From Pseudomonas sp. B33.4 (lineage in GTDB: Bacteria > Pseudomonadota > Gammaproteobacteria > Pseudomonadales > Pseudomonadaceae): a stretch of 64,000 nt of DNA. Every line of letters starts with the position of its first letter. Positions within the stretch are counted from its first letter, which is position 1. Below are positions 57,046-64,000 of the stretch, one piece after another. A program made the position numbers and the translations under genes. The notes beneath the pieces were generated by a model. It searched no databases. It was not told where the DNA came from and saw only the letters and a program-made list of their open reading frames with translations. The stretch is taken from positions 5,447,001-5,511,000 of the forward strand of contig NZ_CP140706.1 in NCBI RefSeq assembly GCF_034555375.1, in the 5' to 3' direction.

Positions 57046-59103
57046 ATGCAGGCTTTCCTTTCACCGGGGATCAAATTGCTGGGGCGGTTTGGCTTCGCAG
57101 GTAAATTCCAGTTGTTGTTTCTGCTGTTCATTCTGCCGTTGGCCGGCAGCCTGTTGATGATCGGCCAGGACTATCGCGACAAACTCAACCTGATTTCCGG
57201 CGAACGTGCCGGCGTGCGGCAGTTGCTCGCGCTGGATGCGCTGGACAACCTGCTCGCCGCGCAACGTGACCGCGCCGCCCGTTGGCGCGCCACCGAAACC
57301 AATCGCCAACCGACGCCCGCTACCCTCGCCGCGATGGGCGCGTTTGACGCAGTGCAACCGGCAGTTCTGCAAGCCACCACAGATTTGGGCAACGCGTTGA
57401 AAAACGAAGGCGCGGAAGGCGAAACCCTCACTCGCTATCAAGCGCTGCAAACTGCATTGAACAGTCTGGATTCGAAAAGCCTCAGCAGCGTCGGCTGGTG
57501 GCCAGACGGTTACGACCGTTTCACCAACGCCCTCAGCGCCCTGCAAGCGTTGCGCGAGCAGATCGTCATGGACAACCGCCTGACCCTCGCGCCGTGGCTG
57601 GAAACCTATCTGCTCACGCAGATATCCACGCAACACGCGCCGGACCTGATCGAACGGGTCGGACGCCTTGCTGCGGTCGGCCAGGCCTCGGTCGTCTCTG
57701 GCCAATTCACCCTGCAAAGCCGTTTGCAGTTGCGCGATCTGCGCAGCCGCATCGGCGATGCCCGCGAGCAACTGGTCAAAACCGCCACGCTGCTCGAAGC
57801 ACGCCTGCCGAAAGATCAACAGAGCTGGGCCAGCCAATACCATGACAGCCTGAAACGCCTTGATAGCGGCCTGAAGGTGCTGGATGACGGCGTGTTCGGC
57901 GGCAGCATCACGCTCAAACCGGACGAATTTGAACGCAACCTCGATGCCCTGCTGACCGACCTCGCCGCCCTGCGCCAGCAGTCGCTGGTGTCGCTGGACC
58001 AACGACTGGATGCCTACCACCGCTCGGCGATCCGTCAGTTCATTATCGTCGCAGCCATTTTCGGCTGCCTGCTGCTCGCGGCGCTGTATCTGTTTGTCTG
58101 CCTGCAAGCCTCGATCCGCCGCAGCGCCAGCGGCATCACCCTGCTCGCCGAAGCCCTGCGCGATGGCAACCTCAGTCTGCAAGTGCCCGTCGTGGGCCGA
58201 GATGAATTGGCGGCGATCAGCACCGCACTCAACGTTGCCGTGGTGCAACTGCGCACGAGCATGCTCGGCGTTGATCACGAAACCTCACAACTGAGCCACG
58301 CCGTACGCAGCCTCAACGAACACTCCAGTGGCGCTCTCGGCGAAGTCGAAGCGCAACAATTGCAGATCAGCCAGATCGCCGCCGCCGCTACGCAATTGGC
58401 CGCGACCTCGCAAGGCGTGGCGCAAAGCTGCGAACAGGCTTCCGGCAGCGCCCAACACACCCGGCGCATTGCCGCCGACAGCAGCCGCGACAGCCTGCGC
58501 ACCACCGCGAGTATTCAACAACTCAATCAACGCTTGAACGACACCGCTGCAGCGCTGGGCCGGGTCAGCGAGCAAGGCCAGCAGATTCAATTGGTGGTCG
58601 ACACCATTCGTGGCGTCGCCGAACAGACCAATCTGCTCGCGCTCAACGCCGCTATCGAAGCTGCGCGAGCCGGTGAGCAGGGTCGCGGTTTCGCCGTAGT
58701 CGCCGATGAAGTGCGCAGCCTGTCACAGCGCACACAATCTTCGACAGCGCAGATCGCCGGCACCGTCGACAGCCTGCGCGCGACGGTCAATGAAGCCGTG
58801 AGCTTGATGGAAGCGGCGTGCGGCCAGGCGCAAACCGATGCCGAGTCGGTCACCGGTCTCGGTGAACGCCTGGGCGAAATCGCCAGCGCCGTGCAGAGCG
58901 TCACCGATACCCTCGCGCAGATCGCCACAGCCGTTGAAGAACAAGCGAGTACCGCCGATGAAGTCAGCGGCAATATTCAGCAGGTCGATCAGGCGGCCGT
59001 GCGTTTGCTTGAAGGCGCACGGGCGGTAAACCTTGCCGCAGACACCCTCAGCCAGGGCAGTAAAGCGCTGAGCGACAACACCGCGCGTTTCCGCCTCAGT
59101 TGA
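57046..59103 (+). CDS. Methyl-accepting chemotaxis protein (helical-bundle sensor)
   Basis: 685 residues: first membrane segment about 21-40 (FQLLFLLFILPLAGSLLMIG), long helical periplasmic domain about 41-330 with no Cache pattern, second segment about 331-353, HAMP about 354-410, and signalling domain with the tip [20 protein letters not shown] (about 526-545). No C-terminal pentapeptide. GAGGAG lies 9 bases upstream. Its last 8 bases overlap the convergent LysR gene. The ligand is unknown; the neighbouring polyamine-type transporter is the only hint. Confidence 0.87.
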   Translation: MQAFLSPGIKLLGRFGFAGKFQLLFLLFILPLAGSLLMIGQDYRDKLNLISGERAGVRQLLALDALDNLLAAQRDRAARWRATETNRQPTPATLAAMGAFDAVQPAVLQATTDLGNALKNEGAEGETLTRYQALQTALNSLDSKSLSSVGWWPDGYDRFTNALSALQALREQIVMDNRLTLAPWLETYLLTQISTQHAPDLIERVGRLAAVGQASVVSGQFTLQSRLQLRDLRSRIGDAREQLVKTATLLEARLPKDQQSWASQYHDSLKRLDSGLKVLDDGVFGGSITLKPDEFERNLDALLTDLAALRQQSLVSLDQRLDAYHRSAIRQFIIVAAIFGCLLLAALYLFVCLQASIRRSASGITLLAEALRDGNLSLQVPVVGRDELAAISTALNVAVVQLRTSMLGVDHETSQLSHAVRSLNEHSSGALGEVEAQQLQISQIAAAATQLAATSQGVAQSCEQASGSAQHTRRIAADSSRDSLRTTASIQQLNQRLNDTAAALGRVSEQGQQIQLVVDTIRGVAEQTNLLALNAAIEAARAGEQGRGFAVVADEVRSLSQRTQSSTAQIAGTVDSLRATVNEAVSLMEAACGQAQTDAESVTGLGERLGEIASAVQSVTDTLAQIATAVEEQASTADEVSGNIQQVDQAAVRLLEGARAVNLAADTLSQGSKALSDNTARFRLS

Positions 59104-59998
59104 TCACGGCCTCAGGAAAGTCCGTTTCCAGCTCAGCCTTGAGCCATTGAATAAACCACGCCACGTCCGCCGAAAGTTCGGCGGACGGCGTCAGCACCCG
59201 ATAGCTCTCAAGCTTCACCTGAGCGTCGACCGCACGCACCAGTTTGCCGCTGGCGAGTTCATGGCGCACCAGCACCTCATTGGCCAGCGCGATGCCCTGC
59301 CCGCTCTCGGCCACGGACAGCGCGTGATCGTTGTTGACGTAGAGCATGTCGGAATTGAGATGAATATCGAGGTCGTGGGCGGCGAACCACAGGTTCCACC
59401 ATTCGCCGTCATCGACGTGGATCAGTTCGTTTCTGACCAGATCGGCCGGGCTGTTGATCGGTGCGATGCTGGCCAGATACGCCGGTGTGCAGATCGGGAA
59501 AACCCGAGGACAAATCAGCGCCTCCCGTGAGTCGGCATATTGCCCGTCGAGACCGTAGACGATGCCCAGATCTGCGCTTTTGCCATCCACTTCGGTGAAG
59601 GTCGAGTTCGGCTCGATCGCCAGTTTCAATCCCGGGCGCAGATGCCGCAGCGCTTCGATCCTAGGCATTAGCCAGCGCTTGGCAAAACCCGGCACCACCA
59701 TGATCCGCAACCAGCGCTCGGCATCTTTCGGCTGCGCTTCCTTGCCCGCCTCGATGATCAACTGCAAAGCGGCGCTGATCTTGCGGTGGTACTTGTCCCC
59801 CGCCGGGGTCAGGTTGACCCCGCGTGAGGTGCGCTCGAACAGTTGAATACCCAACCAGTCCTCGAGCAACTTCACGTGGCGGCCAATCGCGGGCTGGGTC
59901 ACGTGCAGGGCTTTCGAGGCTTCGACGTAGCTGCCCAAACGGGCGGCGGCATCAAAGGCGCGCACCGCGTTGAGCGGCGGCAAACGGTGGTCGGGCAT
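59096..59998 (-). CDS. LysR-family regulator (GcvA-like)
   Basis: 300 residues. N-terminal winged helix with LPPLNAVRAFDAAARLGSYV (about 6-25) and HVTQPAIGRHVKLLE (about 32-46), as in GcvA-like regulators, then a co-inducer domain (residues about 90-300). Divergent from the polyamine-type ABC genes with a 226-base gap and so probably their regulator (inference). 3' end overlaps the chemoreceptor. Confidence 0.88.
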   Translation of the reverse strand: MPDHRLPPLNAVRAFDAAARLGSYVEASKALHVTQPAIGRHVKLLEDWLGIQLFERTSRGVNLTPAGDKYHRKISAALQLIIEAGKEAQPKDAERWLRIMVVPGFAKRWLMPRIEALRHLRPGLKLAIEPNSTFTEVDGKSADLGIVYGLDGQYADSREALICPRVFPICTPAYLASIAPINSPADLVRNELIHVDDGEWWNLWFAAHDLDIHLNSDMLYVNNDHALSVAESGQGIALANEVLVRHELASGKLVRAVDAQVKLESYRVLTPSAELSADVAWFIQWLKAELETDFPEAVIN

Positions 59999-60224
59999 GA
60001 TTCCTGGCGCCTTCGGCTGTTAAATTAACTAACACCTGCCATGTTTAAATTGAAGTGTCGCGCCGCGCAAGCCCTGGCTGATAATCGAGCCACAGCAGAA
60101 CAAAAAAACAGCTGGTTTCACACCCGAACGCAATCTCGATCCTGCCCAAAAAAATAATATCCATGGCCCGACGGCAACGCTTTGCAAAGCGAGTCGCAGG
60201 CGATGGGGGAATCGGAGGTAACGC

Positions 60225-61343
60225 ATGAATGCCCTGCATTCGCTGCAAACGCTGGCGGTCTCGATCCGCTCAGTGCGCAAGGTTTACGGTGATCCGCAGA
60301 CCGGTCCGGTGGCGCTGAAAAGCATCGACCTGGACATCCGCGACAACGAATTCTTCACCCTTCTCGGCCCATCCGGCTGCGGCAAGACCACGTTGCTGCG
60401 GATGATCGCCGGTTTCGAATTTCCCACCGAAGGCGAGATCCTGCTCTACGGCGAAAACATCGCTGATCGCCCGCCGTTCCAGCGGCCGGTCAACACGGTG
60501 TTCCAGCATTACGCGCTGTTCCCGCACATGACCATCGCCGAGAACCTCGCCTTCGGGCTTGAATCGCACCCAATGGGCAAAGTTCTGACCAAGGCGCAAA
60601 TCGCCGAGCGTGTGCGCGAGATGTTGGCGTTGGTGCAGATGGAACGCTTCGCCAATCGCAAACCGGCGCAACTGTCGGGCGGTCAGCAGCAACGCGTCGC
60701 TCTCGCCCGCGCCTTGGCACCGCATCCGAAAGTGCTGCTGCTCGATGAGCCGCTGTCGGCACTCGATCTCAAGCTGCGTCAGGCGATGCGCGAAGAGTTG
60801 AAAACCATCCAGGCCAAGACCGGCATTACCTTCATTTTCGTCACCCACGACCAGGAAGAAGCGCTGACCATGTCCGACCGCATCGCCGTGCTCTCCGAAG
60901 GCGAAGTGCAACAGGTCGGGCGGCCTGAAGATATCTACGAACGCCCGCGTAATCGCTTCGTTGCTGACTTCATCGGCGAAACCAATTTCATCGAAGGCAC
61001 CGTCACTCGCGTTGAGGACGGGAAGGCGTGGTTCGCCGGGCCGGCGGGGCATCCACTGCCGGCGCAACCGTGCAGCGATGTGCAGGTCGGCGCCAACGTC
61101 AGCCTGTCGGTGCGACCTGAGCGTCTGCATCTGGTGCCAGCGGCTACCGAAACCGCGCTGCCGTGCCGGATCGAAGCGCAGATTTATCTGGGGACTGATC
61201 TGCAATATCAGGTCAGCCTCAGCGACGGTTCGCGCCTCACTGTGCGTACGCCCAATTGCGTCGACCAGAGCCTGCGCTTTGCCGTCGGCAGTCAGGCCGG
61301 TCTGTTGTTCGACCAGGGCAGCGCCAGCGTCCTGCACGATTGA
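60225..61343 (+). CDS. ABC transporter ATPase, polyamine (PotA/PotG) type
   Basis: 372 residues. Walker A LGPSGCGKTTLL (about 46-57), signature LSGGQQQRVALARAL (about 150-164), Walker B VLLLDEPLSAL (about 172-182), followed by the C-terminal TOBE-like domain (residues about 245-370). GGAGGTAACGC precedes the ATG. First of four genes; energises uptake of a positively charged small molecule such as putrescine or spermidine. Confidence 0.93.
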   Translation: MNALHSLQTLAVSIRSVRKVYGDPQTGPVALKSIDLDIRDNEFFTLLGPSGCGKTTLLRMIAGFEFPTEGEILLYGENIADRPPFQRPVNTVFQHYALFPHMTIAENLAFGLESHPMGKVLTKAQIAERVREMLALVQMERFANRKPAQLSGGQQQRVALARALAPHPKVLLLDEPLSALDLKLRQAMREELKTIQAKTGITFIFVTHDQEEALTMSDRIAVLSEGEVQQVGRPEDIYERPRNRFVADFIGETNFIEGTVTRVEDGKAWFAGPAGHPLPAQPCSDVQVGANVSLSVRPERLHLVPAATETALPCRIEAQIYLGTDLQYQVSLSDGSRLTVRTPNCVDQSLRFAVGSQAGLLFDQGSASVLHD

Positions 61344-61358
61344 GCCGGAGGAATTGCC

Positions 61359-62279
61359 ATGCACGTCTTACCGATTACCAATACGCTGGAACGCCGCAAG
61401 GCCTTCCAGAGTTTCCTCGGGGTCAGCCCGGCGCTGATCGCCATCGGCCTGTTTCTGCTGGTGCCGATTCTGATCGTCATCGGCTATTCGCTGATGGAAG
61501 CCAACCCCTACGGCGGGGTCAACAAAGTCTTCAGCAGCGACGCCTACACCTCGCTGCTGTTCGAACGGCAACTGGACGACAGCCTCGCGTTTGCCGACTC
61601 GTATCTGATCATCGCCCTGCGTTCGATCGGCATCGCCGCGCTGACCACCATCATCACCTTGCTGATCGGTTTTCCGGTGGCGGTGTGGCTGGCGATGCAG
61701 CCAGCGCACCGACGCGGTTTGCTGATCTTTCTGATCACCGTGCCGTTCTGGGCCAACCTGCTGATCCGCACTTACGCGTGGATTCTGCTGCTGCGTAACA
61801 CCGGTGTGATCAACAACAGCCTGATGGGCATGGGCGTGATCCACGAACCGTTGCAGCTGTTGTACACCGACGGCGCGGTGCTGCTGGGCCTGGTTTACAC
61901 CTACGCGCCGTTCGTGGTGTTGCCGATCTACGCGACGCTGGAAAAGATGGATATCCGCCTGCTCGAAGCCGCGCAGGATCTCTACGCCGGCCGCGTGCGC
62001 ACCTTACGCAAAGTGGTGTTACCGATCGCCAAACCGGGAATTCTCGCCGGCGCCATCCTCACTTTCGTACCGTGCCTGGGCGCGATGATCGCCCCGGAAT
62101 TGCTCGGTGGCGGCACGCGGATGATGCTCGGCAATCTGATCTTCCGGCAGTTCAGCGATGCGCGTAACTGGCCGTTTGGTGCAGCGCTGTCGCTGGTGCT
62201 GATGGCTGCGGTGATGCTGGTACTGACCGTGTATGCCCTGCGCGCCGAGCGCCAGCGCATCGCCAAAGGAGGTGCGTGA
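61359..62279 (+). CDS. ABC transporter permease, PotB type
   Basis: 306 residues, six membrane segments, with the binding-protein-dependent loop (EAAQDLYAGRVRTLRKVVLPIAKPG, about 206-230; key Glu206, Gly214, Pro226) that contacts the ATPase. Overlaps the next permease by 1 base at the stop (TGATG). Confidence 0.92.
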   Translation: MHVLPITNTLERRKAFQSFLGVSPALIAIGLFLLVPILIVIGYSLMEANPYGGVNKVFSSDAYTSLLFERQLDDSLAFADSYLIIALRSIGIAALTTIITLLIGFPVAVWLAMQPAHRRGLLIFLITVPFWANLLIRTYAWILLLRNTGVINNSLMGMGVIHEPLQLLYTDGAVLLGLVYTYAPFVVLPIYATLEKMDIRLLEAAQDLYAGRVRTLRKVVLPIAKPGILAGAILTFVPCLGAMIAPELLGGGTRMMLGNLIFRQFSDARNWPFGAALSLVLMAAVMLVLTVYALRAERQRIAKGGA

Positions 62280-63085
62280 TGATCGGCCTATTCAAACGCA
62301 AAGGGCTGGGTGTGCAGGACTTCCCCGGCTTCGGCGGCTTCAGTTTTCTGTTCTATCTGTACCTGTATGCGCCGATCGTGGTGCTGGTGGTGTTCTCGTT
62401 CAACGCCAATCAATCGGCGACGGTGTGGACCGGTTTCAGCTTCGATTGGTATCGCGCCGCGTTCGCCAATCAGGCCTTGCGCCAGGCAGCCGGCAACAGC
62501 CTGTTGATCGCCGTTTGCGCGAGCATGATCGCCACCGCGATTGCCACTCTCGCCGCCCTCGGCACCTCGCGCGGCGCCAAGTTCAAGGGCCTGCAATTGT
62601 CGATGGGCGCGATCATGTTGCCGCTGGTGTTGCCGGAAATTGTCGTCGGTGTGGCGACGCTGGCGCTGTTCTCGACCATCGGTCTGTCGCTGGGCTACGG
62701 CAACCTGATCATCGCGCACACGGTGTTCTGCATTCCCTTCGCCTACCTGCCGATTCGTGCACGGCTGAACGATATGGACCTGTCGCTGGAACAAGCCTCG
62801 GCCGACCTCTACGCCGGCCCATGGCGAACCTTTCGCAAAGTGACTTTGCCGCTGCTGATGCCGGGGATTTTCTCCGGGCTGATGCTGGCCTTCATCGTCT
62901 CGCTGGATAACTTCGTGATCTCGATGATGGTCTCGCAGGCCGGCACCACCACCCTGCCGATCTTCATTTTCGGCCTGCTACGGATGGGTGTGACACCCGA
63001 CGTCAACGCCGTGTCGACGCTGATCCTCGGCGTCTCGGTGCTGTTCGTCAGCCTCTCTTACCTGTTGGGCAAAAAGAACGCCTGA
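62279..63085 (+). CDS. ABC transporter permease, PotC type
   Basis: 268 residues, six membrane segments, with the ATPase-contact loop (EQASADLYAGPWRTFRKVTL, about 171-190). ATG at 62279 is 5 bases after AAAGGAGGT; the GTG at 62276 is less well placed. Confidence 0.92.
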   Translation: MIGLFKRKGLGVQDFPGFGGFSFLFYLYLYAPIVVLVVFSFNANQSATVWTGFSFDWYRAAFANQALRQAAGNSLLIAVCASMIATAIATLAALGTSRGAKFKGLQLSMGAIMLPLVLPEIVVGVATLALFSTIGLSLGYGNLIIAHTVFCIPFAYLPIRARLNDMDLSLEQASADLYAGPWRTFRKVTLPLLMPGIFSGLMLAFIVSLDNFVISMMVSQAGTTTLPIFIFGLLRMGVTPDVNAVSTLILGVSVLFVSLSYLLGKKNA

Positions 63086-63112
63086 ACCTTCTACGACCTG
63101 TGGGGAAATAGC

Positions 63113-64000
63113 ATGAGCAAGTGGATAAAAAGCGTTGGCACTTCGTTGTTTCTGACTGTGCCGCTGGCGATGATGGGCAGTGTTCAGGCCGCCGAGAAAC
63201 TCAACGTGGTGAGCTGGAGCGGCTACTTTTCGCCGGAGATTCTTGCCAAGTTCCAGAAGCAGACCGGCATCGAAGTCACCGTCGATTCCTATGATTCCAA
63301 CGAGACCTTATTGGCGAAACTGAAACAGGGCGGCGCCGGTTATGACGTGGCGATTCCGTCGCACCAGTTCGTGCCGATCCTGATCAAGGAAAACCTGCTG
63401 GAACGCTTCGACCCGGTCAAAGAGCCTTACTACGCCAGCGTTGTGGATAACCTGAAAAAACCGAGCTGGGACCCGGAAGGCGCGTATTCGGTGCCGTTCA
63501 TCTGGGGCACCACCAGCGTCGTGCTCGATTCCGCGCGCTACAAAGGTCCGGCCGACAGCTACAAGGTTTTGTATGAGCCGCCAGCCGAGTTGCAGGGGCG
63601 CATCAACATGTTCGATTCGGTCAGCGACATGGTCGACATGGCCAGCCTCTATCTGAACATTCCGCTGTGCAGCGAAGACCCGAAACAGATGCAGCAGGTG
63701 CTGACGCTGCTCAAGGCGCAGAAGCCATTCGTGAAAACCTACAGCTCCAAGGCCGGCTCGATTCGCGAGAACCTCGCCTCGGGTGAAATCGACATGTCGA
63801 TGTTCTGGGGCGGTTCGTCGATGCGTGCTCGTGAGATGAAACCGACGCTGAAATACCTCTACCCGAAAGAAGGCGTGCTGGCCTGGGTCGACAACATGGT
63901 CATCCCTGCCGGCAGCAAAAATCCGGCGAATGCCAAGGCGTTCATCGCCTTCCTCAGCCAACCGGAAAACTCGGCGATGACGCAGAATTTCCTCAAGCAC
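63113..64000 (+). CDS. Periplasmic polyamine-type binding protein, 3' end beyond window
   Basis: The frame is open from 63113 to the window end, 296 codons, with no stop. Signal peptide MSKWIKSVGTSLFLTVPLAM, cleavage near VQA-AEK (about residue 25). Then LNVVSWSGYFSPEILAKFQ (about 29-47) and YDSNETLLAKLKQGGAGYDV (about 61-80), typical of PotD/SpuD-family proteins (usually about 350-370 residues). The gene completes the ABC system; substrate not assigned because ligand residues cannot be compared here. Confidence 0.9.
   Translation, partial: MSKWIKSVGTSLFLTVPLAMMGSVQAAEKLNVVSWSGYFSPEILAKFQKQTGIEVTVDSYDSNETLLAKLKQGGAGYDVAIPSHQFVPILIKENLLERFDPVKEPYYASVVDNLKKPSWDPEGAYSVPFIWGTTSVVLDSARYKGPADSYKVLYEPPAELQGRINMFDSVSDMVDMASLYLNIPLCSEDPKQMQQVLTLLKAQKPFVKTYSSKAGSIRENLASGEIDMSMFWGGSSMRAREMKPTLKYLYPKEGVLAWVDNMVIPAGSKNPANAKAFIAFLSQPENSAMTQNFLKH

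Overview
The window looks like a core chromosomal segment of a fluorescent-group Pseudomonas. Evidence: the protein families throughout, a GC-rich codon style with long antisense open frames, two families of short palindromic intergenic repeats typical of the P. fluorescens lineage (GTAGGAGTGAGCCTGCTCGCGA and GTAGGAGCTGCCGAAGGCTGCGATC types), and a gene order that, from memory, matches two blocks of P. aeruginosa PAO1 (around PA3921-PA3927, then about PA4626-PA4673). No prophage, transposase, CRISPR array or rRNA operon is seen. There is one tRNA (Gln).

Layout. 1-1.6 kb: an OmpA-like lipoprotein and a glyoxalase-II-like hydrolase. 1.7-12.5 kb: an accessory-style lipid/hydrophobic-compound cluster (MalT-type LuxR regulator, DUF1329, DUF1302 outer-membrane protein, acyl-CoA ligase, MFS transporter, AraC regulator). 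12.6-24.3 kb: LysE exporter, D-2-hydroxyacid dehydrogenase, RsmC, a Mn-type yybP-ykoY riboswitch controlling a TMEM165/GDT1 transporter, M48 lipoprotein protease, a chemoreceptor, a YedK/zinc-ribbon/DUF2007 operon, an acyltransferase and several small proteins. 24.3-32.3 kb: Mqo behind a roughly 700-base leader, Hpt, Upp-UraA, HemH and a TIGR01777 protein.

32.4-42.3 kb is the most interesting part: two same-strand transcription units whose promoters share the same TTATAC/TTGTACA boxes at identical spacing. The second unit is a nine-gene, fully overlapping operon: DUF523-DUF1722 protein, MerR regulator, photolyase, NTF2-like protein, SDR, flavin amine oxidase, DUF1365, cyclopropane-synthase-like methyltransferase, DUF2878. 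It reads as a light/photo-oxidative stress regulon joining DNA repair to membrane fatty acid modification under a LitR/CarH-type MerR regulator.

42.3-56.6 kb is housekeeping: YkgJ protein, PagL, the hemA-prfA-prmC-moeB-murI operon, the divergent TPR-lolB-ispE-tRNA-Gln-prs-rplY-pth-ychF series and a fosmidomycin-resistance-like MFS exporter. 57-64 kb: a second chemoreceptor overlapping a LysR regulator tail to tail, and a divergent polyamine-type ABC transporter (ATPase, two permeases, binding protein cut by the window end).

Intergenic space is unusually informative: ten REP elements or inverted REP pairs, a 131-bp tandem repeat, a related 47-bp tandem repeat, a structured element framed by inverted REP sequences at 4.5-4.9 kb, a MITE-like inverted repeat between rplY and pth, and a perfect 16-bp palindrome between hpt and upp.
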